The translations under genes and the position numbers were made by a program. The notes below the pieces were generated by a model, which worked only from the letters and a program-made list of their open reading frames with translations, did not search any database and was not told the origin of the DNA. A stretch of 64,000 bases of DNA from Lepidurus packardi. Lineage: Eukaryota; Arthropoda; Branchiopoda; Notostraca; Triopsidae. Shown here piece after piece: positions 31,878 to 43,964 of this stretch. The stretch lies in NCBI GenBank assembly GCA_023053545.1, contig JAKZAN010000005.1, forward strand, positions 4,402,001 through 4,466,000, given 5' to 3'. Each line of letters begins with the position of its first letter. The stretch's first letter is position 1.

Positions 31878-34800
31878 GCTTCTCTTTTGGACGAGGGTAT
31901 TTAAAACGCGGGACTGGTTATGTTAACTAATTTTGCAAGGTATTTAGAATTGGTTCTTCTATACTATAGCAGGGCAACCAACAAACTGTGTATGAATCAC
32001 GTTTTGGCTTCCATGTTTTAGATAACTTAGGAAATTGGGAATCCAGGAAAACGCGAATGTGCAAAAACTTTGGGTGATAAAAATTATGTGAATTGCACTT
32101 ATTGTGCACTTAAGTTAGATTGCGATAACATAGATAATAGCTTTTATTCATGAATATCGTAGTCTCATTTAAGTGTATGGTGTTTACGATTAAGTAGTTC
32201 CCACTGGGAGTAAAGGAGGTTTGAAAAGGAATACCATGTCTAGTCAGGTGACTAGGCTCTTTAAGCGACACGCATGGAGTTTCCTCTGATTTTGTTCCAA
32301 GAACAGAGAGGAAAACCTTGTGGGCTGTTTGGAAGGGCTTCCGCTGCTTAGAAAAAAAAGAGAAACAGGGAATAAAGAACTTCCTACCAAACAACCCAAT
32401 ACCACACACTTGTCACAGAGTATTTTTAGCGATTCAAAGAAGTCTTGATCCAAACTGACACGTGATTCGGTGCAAAGTGTGTATGATGACGCGAGACATT
32501 AGGGAGAATAGACGTATTATTGATTCCTTGCCCAAGCCCTGTTCAACGTTATATTAGCCATCAGTTGAGCGAACATGGTAAACATCTCAGCTGTTACTGG
32601 GGTTATTCCCAACCCTAGTCACAGTCTTCAGAAATGCGTCATATAATTTGTGCGTAGTTATTATATTAGAATAGTGTAGCGCGGAAAAGGCAATGTGGAT
32701 GTGGCGCAAAACTCGTCAAATGGGGAGACAGAACTTTTGTTCCATGCATTTACGTACCGTACAGATGTTTGTACTTGAAAGCCGCTTCAGTCCGGTCGTT
32801 TCCTGGCTTTGTTATGTCCTTGGAATTACTATTTGTTGAAATATACCTAGGCAAAGTGTTGGTAACACATACGCAATTAAAGTGCCTCTGCCTTTATAAG
32901 AAAAACTTCTCTTTGATGTTTTTGTTTTCTTGTGTTGTTAAAAACGCATGAGCTGGAAGCTTTCTCTTACTTCATGTGGGGGTCTGGAACAACTCAAGGG
33001 CCGAATTAGGTCGAGGAGCGTTTTATGATGCATTCTTATTCAGCGATACAGCTTTGATGAGAAAGCTCCCAAACGGACGCGAAGTAAGAAGGTGAGTCAA
33101 AAAGCATAATGCGCATCTTTTTCTTGGAAGCAAGGTATTTTCCTTTTCTTTTTACTTTATGCCTTGTCCCTGGCTATAGGCTGGGGTTCACCTTTAGATA
33201 TCTGGAAGGGCAAAGTGAATAACTACACTTGCGGACTGCTTCTCCCAGGCAATGATAGCAATAAGCCCGCAGCTTTTCACCTTGCAAGAGTCATTCCTGG
33301 TTTGGGAAGGTGGGAGTAGTGGTAGTGTTCTCTAGCCAGACTAAAGTCTTTCATAGAAGATAACGAGGTTCCATGGAAAGAAGCATGCCTGCAAGGCATG
33401 ACGTTTACACTCTCAAGCCAGAGAAGCAGAAGGAGCTGGAAGGCAGCCACGGGAAACAACATAATGGTTGACGCCTAGGCGCAGTTGCAGCAACCATGGC
33501 GTTACAAATGTACGTGCGTGAAGCTCACAGCTAGTTTTGTCAGAATTAGGAAATTCGCTTGTTCGATCCACATCGGTTCGGCTATAGAAATTTCGTAAGG
33601 CATGAAAACTGGACGATAGTTTCATGAAGTTTTGAATATGTTTCTTCTCGGCAAACTGATTTTCTGGGTTTCTACAAGGGGGTGGTCCTCTTTAAGCTGA
33701 TAAACAAGCCAAAAAAGGACAGAAAGGTATAGAAGAAAGGATGGAAAGACGATACGATACTCGGAGAGCCCCAAAATGGCCGCTCTTACTACTACTACGC
33801 AGTTGAAAACGCGTTAGCGTAGCGTAGACTACTATGAGTGGACGAGTCTACATGTAGCTCTTGCGGGGGGGAGGGGGTAACAAAGAAGAGGAAACTTGGT
33901 TCGACTCCCCCCCATGCCACCCCTTCCCCAATCCATGTAGTCAACATCTGTCGTAGTTATTTGTATAGTGTATAGGTTAAGTTAGATTAATTTTAATCTA
34001 GTATCATGTTTACCACAGCTATGGACAAAAATATCGTTCCAAAAAAAAATAAACTGAACTAAAGTATCGTTCATTATTCCTCTGCTCGAATTCTACTGGA
34101 AGTTGGAAATGTATAGGAGCCCTTATATATCTTTATCTTCGAGTTTAGCGGCACAAAGGTTCTTCGACACCTGCCAACGTAATGTGACAAAGAACAACGT
34201 TTCCAACATTTCCCTGAGGTGGCCCATATGCGAGATAATAACATAATGTGATTGACAGTAACTAACCTAGGTCTAGTCAAATGTTAGTCAAAATAACGGT
34301 TCTTGTTCTTAAAAGTGTTTTCGAGGAGATGAAAAAAATGTTTTCATTCTCCCGTGTTTACGAATTTACGCTAGCCGTAGAGTTTTGTGGGGAAAGGCAC
34401 GACGCAGTTGAGCCTGACGAAAACATTTACTTGGACAACATCTGTCACAACGTGGGTCTCCGTAATTATAGCAGCTCTGAATTTTAGAGATTCTCTTTCT
34501 CCCTCTATCCCTCTTGCTTACTGGTAAAAAGTCTTAGAAGACAAGTCTTCCGTAATTCTTTTTTTCTACGTTTATTAGTGAGGGATAAAGTAAAGCTGGC
34601 GGAAGTGGCTCGGCTCGCAGAAACAAAGGCAAAGTGCGCAGTAAAATAACGAATGAGGGTAGCCAAAAGTAAGGGCGAAGGGACAAAAACGGAATCTAGG
34701 GTGAGGGGTGGTATTTAAACACTGCTTTGGTCTTTGTTGGCTTTTTTCGTCTCTCCCATGTCCGGGTTTTATCCTGACTCTCGCTCTTCTCGTTTCTCCC

Positions 34801-36735
34801 TCTCTTGGCCCTTTTTTCTCACTGTATGTTAGTGGCGGCCGTTTGTTACTTCTTATTTCTTTCTCTTCGCAAGTCTTCGTGTTACCCGAACTTATCTACA
34901 AGGGTAGAAATAAGTTTGCCATGAAGGACCGAGGTCAGTAAAGGTCACAAAAGCAGATCTGCGTTGGCGGAATGGCATTGAATTAACCTTAGGACGAGTC
35001 GAGGATGGGGTAATTGAGTGCGTTACTAATGGTAACGAAAAAAGCGATAACCTATTTCTTGCTCGCTAAACAAGAAAAACGCCTTCAAAAGGGCACCCAC
35101 GTTACGCTGAGCCACATATGTAGGTTCTAAAGTTAAGGTAACTGTGCAGAGCTATGTTGGGTGGGAAACAGAACTATAAAGACCAATTAAAAATAATCGT
35201 GTTAGATTTATCATTAGCCGACACACATACAGATACGTATTGGGAGTTGTGCGTTTAGGTTGCGGTCAGACTAGCTTTGATAAGAAAAAGAAGAACGAGA
35301 GGGGGGTGGGCGGACGTCACCCACAGATACGAGTGACGTGAAGACCGGTCCGATCTCACTTTGCCTGCTTTGCATCCTCATCTTGACTACGGGAATTACC
35401 CCTTCTCTTAGAAAATGACTTGCGCCGGACGTGTTACTAAGGGCTTTTCTTGCGAACTGACGTCAGTCCCCAAAAAAACCAACGCATCAAGCAAGTGAAC
35501 ACAAACTATAATCGATCCTTTCTCCGTATAGTGAGAACAGGCTCGAGCGTGCCTGGAAATTAGGAAAGTTATTCATTGTTGTGAAGATTACCGTATGGAA
35601 CGGGCCTATGAACTGCAGATTAAGCGCGTACAACGTTAGGTTTCAAGGACAAAGGAGATGGTGAATATTTGTTCTGTTTACGTGCTCGACATGGTTGGCT
35701 CGTAGAAACGTAGATCTAGAAGGTTGCCATTGCCAGCGTCAACCTGATTCAGCATCAATGATGCGAGTTCCCTGTCTCCCTATTGAGTTGGAAAATACCT
35801 AAAACAACAAGGAAACAGGTTGACTCACACGTCCACTTGGGTACGTGTAAAATTTCGATGCATGGCCATTAGTCTTGTGTTTTGTATTTAGTATGTGTAG
35901 TATATTCTTTTGCACAAATCTCTACATTTCTGAAGCAAATTTGATGCCTTCCAAAAAAACCGTACGCAAAACCATTACCTCGAAAAGAAACACCTTGCGT
36001 CCAAAACGAGTCCTGCGCTGGGTGCCCAATATGTCCCTAACTTTGTTCGGCGTTTCGGAAGGGGACCCAATATCGCTGCGTCACCCACAACCCAAAAACT
36101 CTGAAAAGAGGGTTAAAGGGGCTTGGCTTCGTATTGTCTTGCTACGGAAGGCATCCCTGCGGGCTTGATAGGATGATTAAGGGGAGGGGCTAGCCGCCAT
36201 TCTGGTTTGGTTAAGAGCCTGGGATTGGTAGCGGGAAAGGAACGTGATGATATGACGTCTGGAACGCTTACTGCTGGCTTTCGGGCTTGGGTCCCCTTCT
36301 CTGTTGCCCTCGAAGCAGGTCTCAGTCACAGGAATGCAGCGTACTTGGATGTTTTGAGTTAGGCTGTGTGCAAAAGCGAGTGTAAGCCCTTGTGCTAGAC
36401 AAAGGAAAATTGCTGTGCGTGTATTGTTTCATAGTTTCTTCCATCAATTTCGTGGTAAATTACCCCCTTTTAATTTTTTTAAAGTTGCAAAAGTGAGTGG
36501 CTTTTGGGGTTCTAATTTAAGGATGTTTCTTGTAGATTTTTCTCGGTTTAAGACCTCCGATTCGATTCTCCGAATTTCTTCGCTTTGTTTCGAGTCTAGT
36601 CTCTGGGTCCTTTATGTTCAATCGATAGTTTTGTCGGTTTGTGTAATTCCCAGAAGAAATCTTTCCGTTCTTTTACATCTCCAAGAAGAACCAAGTTCCT
36701 TTTTGTTCCGTTCGGAAAGTCCGGATTTCACCCGT

Positions 36736-36794
36736 CCGCCATCTTGATCGGTCGCTCTGCTACGCCATTCACCAAGCCAACGGCCGCCATCTTG
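36736..36794 (+). promoter_or_regulatory. Two YY1/Pho-like sites (CCGCCATCTTG) upstream of the BTG gene
   Basis: CCGCCATCTTG occurs at 36736-36746 and again within GCCGCCATCTTG at 36783-36794, about 140-190 bp before the BTG start codon; a partial match, GCCGCCATTCTGG, lies near 36191. This is the consensus bound by YY1/Pleiohomeotic and is common close to transcription start sites. The function here is inferred. Confidence 0.5.
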
Positions 36795-36927
36795 TTCACA
36801 TTTCGAGGCTGCCTTTATACCCACACGTACGCGTTCGCCTAGCAACACCAACCAACAGCTGTTCTCGAGAAAAAGAGAAAGCATTTTGAGTTTGCACATC
36901 AAAACTGAAAACCAACAACCCTTGAAA

Positions 36928-37506
36928 ATGCGCGTTGAAGTGACATCAGCAGCGAATTTTTTGGTGCGATTGCTAAGATTAAGCAAAGATTCCCATCATA
37001 TTTCAGACCAACAGCTGGAGGTGTTCAGAGCCGGTTTGGTGGAAACCTTACGGCTCCGATATTGCGGGCACTGGTTCCCAGAGCGCCCATGCAAAGGTTC
37101 CGGCTACAGATGCATTCGCATTAACGGAAAAATCGATCCTGTGCTAGCCCAAGCCGGAGAAGTGGCTGGTTTACCAGGCTCCTATCTCCACACGCTCTTC
37201 CCCTCGGAGTTAACCATGTGGATTGATCCCCAAGAAGTGTCCTATCGCATTGGCGAAAACGGGTCCATTTGCGTGCTCTACGATGAGCGAGAAGCGCTCC
37301 ATACGATGAACGAACACCTGCGAGCCTCTTCAGTCTCACCCGCTTCGTCCATCACCTCGACGACGTCCAATTCCTCGTCGTCATCCATGTCCTCCTCCCC
37401 CGATACGGATTCTTCATGCAAGGATTCCCTGAGAGTCATGGACTTTTACATGGATACCCGGAATATCCTCTCGTATGAGCAGATATCGGCCTTCGTGTCC
37501 AGTTAA
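36928..37506 (+). CDS. BTG/Tob-family anti-proliferative protein
   Basis: BTG proteins bind CAF1/POP2 deadenylases and promote mRNA decay, restraining proliferation. The gene is a single exon of 192 residues from ATG 36928 (MRVEVTSAANFLVRLL); the upstream in-frame codons contain no earlier ATG. Box A is seen in the segment HWFPERPCKGSGYRCIRING at about residues 49-68, and box B in LFPSELTMWIDPQEVSYRIG, followed by ENGSICVLYDE. This order and spacing define the APRO domain. The C-terminal third is a Ser/Thr-rich linker (SSSSSMSSSPDTDSS) ending in YMDTRNILSYEQISAF, with no PAM2 motif of the Tob type that I can see, so it looks nearer to BTG1/2 than to Tob. It stands isolated between long non-coding flanks, as expected for a tightly regulated immediate-early type gene. 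Confidence 0.92.
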   Translation: MRVEVTSAANFLVRLLRLSKDSHHISDQQLEVFRAGLVETLRLRYCGHWFPERPCKGSGYRCIRINGKIDPVLAQAGEVAGLPGSYLHTLFPSELTMWIDPQEVSYRIGENGSICVLYDEREALHTMNEHLRASSVSPASSITSTTSNSSSSSMSSSPDTDSSCKDSLRVMDFYMDTRNILSYEQISAFVSS

Positions 37507-40500
37507 AAAACTCACACTTCGGACCTCCCAAAAAATCCATCAAACTATACATTTGTATACACCACGAGCAAGGAGACGGCATCATTGAATTCGCCCCCCC
37601 ACCTCATGGATCGTTTTCTTTTTTGGTAGAGTGTCTGTAGGCATGATTGATCACCAGATTTCTATTTTGGATGTCCACTTGGAATATTTTGGGTCTATTA
37701 TTGTTTTTCTTTTTTGTCTTTTGTGTTCGAAGGAGAAAAATGGAGGATGAAGCCTTCTTTCACGATACTAGCGAACGTTGAAGAGACAAAGAGAACCATA
37801 GATTTTTTAATTTTTTGGGGAAAAAGACTTGTACAGTTTCGTCAAAACCTTCGTTCCTCAACATTCAGAATTTTTTGAGTTTGGTCTCATTTTGGAGGAA
37901 AAAAGCAGACATCTGTTTGGACGGGAGGTGGAAATTGTTTGGACGGAGAAGAAAATCTAAAAGGAAGGAACGTTTCCGCCTCGGTTACACTGCCATCCGT
38001 CCACAAACCATTGTTTTTCGCAACGTAAGAAGCCTACAATTGTTTTTTTCCAGACGAAATGAAAAACTCGCTAAGAAAAAGTCTTCATCCCACCCCGCAA
38101 GTTTTGCAACGTTCGTATGGCCCCTCTCCTCTCCCGATCTTGTTTTCCCCCTCAAATCACAGAAAGTTTTCTTTGTCCATTGAAACATGCGTTTCGAATT
38201 TTGGTGGTGTATGCTGGAAGCTTACTTCCCGTCTTAAAAACAACGTACGAAATGCGTATGTAGAAAATGCGAGCAAAAGGAAAACTTTTTGTATGCTGTG
38301 ATCTCATAAGAGCCATTGCCAATCATGGAAGACAAAGAAAGAAAGGTTTTTTGGAAAAGCTGTGTGGACGAAAAGGAAAGTTTTGATCCAGGACGGAGAC
38401 ACAAAAAGTGCAGATTTGACTTACTTTATTGTATATTCATCTTCACGCTGTTTACCCTGTTAAACCAAGTCGACTGGCAATTTCTCCCCCCCCCCCCTGA
38501 TGTTGGATATTTTTTTAATGAAATGATGTGCTAATAGAGGCAGCTTTACAAGAAACTTATTACGAAAGGAGACGTTTCGAATTATTGTCGATAAATGAGA
38601 AAATAATGTCGGACAACAATGGGACCAAAAACACTATTTACCACCGTCTACGCCCAAACAACATTTTCACCCAGTACAAATGGAAAAAGAAGAGTATAGA
38701 AAGCAAAAAGAAGTGTTAAGGTGCCTCATCATTGCGTATCCCACCCAGCTTGTAAATCTCCCTCTAACTCCATCTGGGGAAAAAGTTGAATTGCAATTGA
38801 TTCCCCCATTTTTATTCGTTTTCTCCCAAAATTGTAAGCCACCCTAGAAAGTCGAGTTTAACAAATGTGGTGCATTGGGGAATCTCAGGGCTTTACCTTC
38901 CGTTTCCGAGTTAAAGAAGTTAAGAAGGCGATAGGTAAAGCGGAAAAACTGTGATTTGCACTGATTGATTAAACAGTCGAACCCAGTCACCGTTGCAATG
39001 TTCAAATTTTTTGGGTCAAAATAAAGGGAAAAGATCCATTACAAATCTTTCTTTGCCTCATTTTTAAGCGAAAAAAGATTTGAAATGGAAGGGCCAGTCT
39101 TATTGGGTTTTTTAGACATGACAGATTTGTGATAATTTCCTCCCCTTGACGTTTGCGCACGTCCGATGGTAGGCCCTTCGTACAGTTTTTGTCTTTAAAA
39201 CCTTCCTTTTCTTCTGTTTCTGGGTGGAAAGCAAAATTTTGTAAAGCTGCTTCACATTTTAGGATCATTTTTGGGCGACCAACAAGTTTCTTGAATCCCT
39301 TTTGTTAAAAAAGTACCCTAAAAATAGTAAAATGAATTGTAAACAAAAAAAATCTTAAAAATAGCAACAATATTTTTTACATAAAAATCACAAAAAAAGG
39401 GTTCCTGAGCAAATTTGACTCACTTTTTTGGAGAAACTTCAAATTTACATAATCTGACTACCTTCCCCTCCCTCTTCACCAACGTCCTGTGCAAAACTTT
39501 CGAGAGGTGTGATACGGGTTCCGATGGGATTGTTGCCAAGCCAAGATTCCCCCCCCCCATTTTTTATTTGACAAATCAGCAAAAAAAAGATCATTTAAAA
39601 ATTGTATTTCAATGTATACTCACAATGATGGTCTTCTGTGACAAGCTGAGGTACAAATTTTGAATGCCCGATCTTACAAAACTTGTGGCCTGTGATGAAT
39701 ATAATTGCGTCTCTTTATCCCTCTCGTTCTCACCTATCTGTAAAAAAGTAAATCACCTCCAGTTTACTTCCTTCCTCATCCTCTTTATTTACACCCTGAA
39801 CCCCTTATGGTCTTTCCTCAATTTAAGGCTTTATAGATAAAAATTTAAAATAACTTGGGGGTGGGAATCCGAATGTCGGATTTTTCTTGCCCCAAATTGG
39901 ATTTAAATCACCCACTAAAATTTATAATTATTATTATTCAAATCTCACGCACATGGGAGAAAAGTCGGGTTTTGTACAAAAATGTGCGTGTACCCCCAAA
40001 CAGATTTTTTAAAGAAAAAGTTGTGCCCCCTTTTTTGTTGTATAGATGGAAAAAAATTGAACTGTACAGATTTTTTTCTTAGAACCAACCATCTCCACTT
40101 TTTATGTATTATCCCCCTATAAATGACCCTTTATTGAGGAGAGACTTGTTTTGTATAGATAAATAAAATCCTCATTGCATCGCAAAAAATATGATTTCTT
40201 GGAAGGCTTGACTGAACAACGAAACATCTCCCAGCGTATTAGTGTTGGGCTGGGTCTCCCTGACCTCAATGCGAGAGAAAGCTGGTGCGTGTTAGCGTAC
40301 ACACATATATTATGCCTTTACGACTTGAGAGAAGCGAAATAGGACAGCACTTTTTTTATGTAGTTAATCTTTAATTATATATTCAAGTTGACTAGTGCGT
40401 TAGAAGTCACGATAGAGGTTTCAACTGATGCCAATTATCGAAAACTGGTTGAGAGCAAACAGAGTAAATTTTTATACTGGGAACTGCATTTTCAGCAGAA

Positions 40501-41868
40501 AGATGAGACACCCAAGAAAAGGTGACGGGTTTTAGATCGAGGTCATGTGGTAAACAACGGTGTTTCAGTGCGGGTTTTGAGCTTCTTGAGTTGCTAGGTT
40601 TTTGAACCAGATCTGGAGCAGAAGGTTAGCGTCGGAAACAATGAGAAGTTACAATGTAATTTCACCTGGAATCGTTTACGTGATGAAAGACAAGTCATGA
40701 AGTTAACGTTTCTTTTAAGAAATGACGTGGAAAGGGGGAGGTGGGGGGTCAGGCGCTTGGGTTGGCACTTTTTTGGTGTGGAAATGAGTTAGACACCTTT
40801 TAGAGGCTGTCTTGCCCTGGTTTTGTCATTTGCCTTTCAATGTCTTTTGCTTCAAAGCCAGATTGTGATCAGAGATAAAAGTTGTTTTCGGTTCGAGCTC
40901 GTAGTTCATTTAGATTGAACACCTATGGGTAAGTTAACTTGCTGTTGTGGATCGCCTACAAGGCACTATAAGAACGGACGGAAAACATGTTGAGGGGCTT
41001 CATTTTCCTTATTTGTCTCGGTGTTTTCTTGGAAAGCTATTTTCATTGGGAGTTTTTGGCAAGCGTTTCCTTACTTTACCGAATACTTTACCGGATTGTT
41101 TCATTTAGGCTTGCATATGCTGTACCCCGGTTTGTTAAGAAACACCGCTTAACAAGGGGAATATAGAGCAAGTTGGACCATGTTTTACGAAGTTCTCTTT
41201 AACGGAATTCTGTTTTACTTTATTTGTGGTTGTGATGGCACCAGAGGTTTTCCTTATAAAATATCTAAAGCCCTGTGGCTTAAAAGCGCGTTGACTGGAA
41301 TCGGCATTGTACAGTACTTTGGGTCTTTTTAAAGGAAAAGTTTCCGGCGTGTGTCTTTTCATTTTTCTCAAGCCGAGTTTAGTCGTGCAGCAAAAATTTT
41401 ATTAGTTTGGGTGCGTGTTTCTTCGTGCTCATGCAAAACTTGGCGTAGCCAGGCCAAAGTTTCAGGTCCAGGAAATTGAAACGACATTCGCAGGACCAAC
41501 TAGGTGTGGTGAAAGTTTATATGATTTGTCTTGTTCCCTGTCTATTGTTCAGTGGCATCACACAAAAAAACAAAAACAGAGGAAATAAAAAAAATAACAG
41601 TGTTTTCCCTTTTGCGATCCGCTCACCGTGACATGGCTGTATACAATCTCATCACTCTCTTTTCTTCTGTCGCACTAACAAATAACTATCAGTACTAAGT
41701 AATAACAGCAATATTGTGTTTTCCAATCAATTCTTTATAGGAAAACACAGTATTGTTTAGAAAAATAGGAATTGTTTTGATGCCCTAAGTCCGTGCAATT
41801 AAGCCAGTGTTGTACTAATTTCTATTTTGGTTTTGATTTCGGCAGGCTTAGCGTCAAGTCGTAGGAGA
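37507..41868. other. BTG 3' UTR and intergenic region before IPPK
   Basis: The first part (37507 to about 38740) is A/T-rich with poly-T and poly-A tracts and is probably BTG 3' UTR. Homopolymer C runs occur at about 38486-38497 and 39550-39559. Later sequence is A/T-rich and has no supported frame. The pyrimidine tract and CAG at about 41842 could be an acceptor for an IPPK 5' UTR exon. Confidence 0.5.
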
Positions 41869-43711
41869 ATGACGTTGGATAACAATAGCTTACCTTCCGA
41901 AGCCAAAGACACCCCCAGCTGCGAGTATCCACCTTGGAGTTTTCGTCACCACACCTGGAGTTATCGAGGGGAGGGAAATGCGTCGTTGGTCGTAGCTTTG
42001 GAGGGGGTAAAAATTAGGAATTAAAAATAAACTCGGTATCATGGTGTGTTAAATATCTGGAGTTTTCTTTTAGGAGAAGAAGATTGTTCGCTTAGCAAAA
42101 ATGGACAACAAATTGCGTCGCTTAGACTCAGTTGGTTTGCCCATCTCCTGGTTAGAGTGTAAAGCCAACATGACCGTTCGCAGCGCCGAAGATACGAAAG
42201 AGCGGATGGAGTTTAGTCGCAAGTTAATGACGTGCTTATTGGGATCTCAATTAGTCCATGCTGGTACGGTTTATCATGTTCCTATCGAGGAGATTCGGGC
42301 TGTGGAAGAAATCTTGAAGAAGGTTAGACCAGGTAAAACTGGCCTATTCATTTGTTCTTTTTTTCCGATTTACATCCGGTACGTTATATAAAGGGAGCCT
42401 TGCTTATCATAGAATACCGTCTGCACAAGCGTTTAGCGCCAATCTGCCACGTTATAGTTTATCCTGATTGCACTGCATTGCCTCATCCCACCAGCAGTTC
42501 TCACCCAATTTATTGTATTGAATTGAAGCCCAAGCAGGGCTACATGGATTCTAAGAACCGCAAGTGCCCATTTTGTCTCAACCAGTTCCTCAAGGTAAGA
42601 TTTGCAAAGATTTTTCTTAAAGATTCGATATTAACGGACTAGGTTTTAATTTTTAACAGAAGAGGCATGGAAAGATTAATGTATTAAGCGAGTACTGCCC
42701 CATGGATTTATTCTCGGGCTGCCCAAGAAGAATGGTTAAATCTATCTTAGCATTGCTCAAGACTCCTCAAAATAATCTCCGGATCTTTCGGGTAAAAAAC
42801 TAAACAAAAAACTTAAGCTGGTTATTTGTAAATTAACTAAAGAATATGAATCTAACGACGTACGAATGACTGGTTTCTTCCAGGAAGGTCGTCTAGTTTT
42901 CGGTGAAGATGTTTGCCTAGATCCTTTAACTGTCTTGACTCAATGGTTCGAGTCGGAGAAATCGTCAGCCCTAGATTGTTTTACACACTTGCTCATCAAA
43001 GTACTCACAGCCAACCTGAAAACCCTACCGAACAACGTTACGCGTTCTAGTCCTCCAGTCTTGCAGTCTGTGCCTCAAGAAATTGTGCCTTTCTATTCAA
43101 TGGTGTTACCTAGCAACTCACATCGAGACCTAACTGCACCGTGTTGCTACCACAAGCCGCTATTGCCTGATCATTGCGTCTTGAAACGCTTACTTACCGC
43201 TCAGCAACTGGGTGATGTTGATTTTGGACAGCTCTATCAATTCTACGATAACCTAGCTCAGATGCTTTCCACAGACCCTGATCAACTTAGTCCCTACCAT
43301 TGGACGAACCCTAAATTAACGGCGCAGTGGTTAGCCAGCGACATTGAATATGAAAACAACATGGGTCATGGTCTTCAATTAATCCAGCGGTATCGGGTAT
43401 TGGCTACCGCAAGAGATTGCTCGTTAATGATATCTCTACAGCAATTGGAAAAGTAAGCTACTTTCCATCAGCAATAAAGCAATTAGCCTTTTTTTACATT
43501 GATTTCGTTTTTTATTTTTATTTGTTTTTCTTTTAGATTTACTTCGTACGAAGGAATGATTCTAGAAGATCGCCAAGGTCGACCTTATGCATTTCACGTT
43601 AGCTGCATAGACTTGGATCCCAAGCCAATTACTTGTGTAGAGAAACACCGACGTCGCAATGCTGCCATGAAACTAGCCTATGCAGATGCTATAGGGCTTC
43701 CAGTTGCTTAG
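41869..43711 (+). CDS. IPPK: Inositol-pentakisphosphate 2-kinase (makes InsP6)
   Basis: IPPK phosphorylates Ins(1,3,4,5,6)P5 at position 2 to yield phytate (InsP6), used in mRNA export, chromatin and other processes. Exons 41869-42006, 42074-42322, 42394-42594, 42660-42791, 42884-43452 and 43537-43711 join in phase to 487 residues (human about 491). The N-terminal nucleotide-binding block is [17 protein letters not shown], followed by KKIVRLAK. Then come [11 protein letters not shown] with a Cys pair ([11 protein letters not shown]), [15 protein letters not shown] and [20 protein letters not shown], all hallmark kinase blocks. The C-terminal end has [12 protein letters not shown] and [12 protein letters not shown]. 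The donor of exon 2 was set at AAGAAG/GTTAGA because the nearby GTAAAA donor breaks the frame. It converges on the DUF pair. Confidence 0.95.
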
Positions 43712-43964
43712 TTTGGCAAATTGAATGCCACTGTTTATTCAGCGTTGTTTGCTGTTTGAGATTATGATCTTTCGGATTTTTTTATTGGAGGTAGGTTTGT
43801 TCTCTCCTTTTTATTATGATTCCTTTTTCTTTTTAAACAAAAATCTCCTCTCAAATTTTTTACAAGTTTATTGTGATAGCGAGCTTAAAAGAGTTTATAG
43901 TTCTGGTTTGAACCAACTTTGTTGTGGTGGTGGTGATGGCCCGTTATTAGCGCAGCAGTGTCAC

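Noticed and set aside
36886-36927. An upstream extension of the BTG protein
   Set aside because: The extra codons start at TTG; the first ATG in frame is 36928 and it fits the family's N-terminal length.
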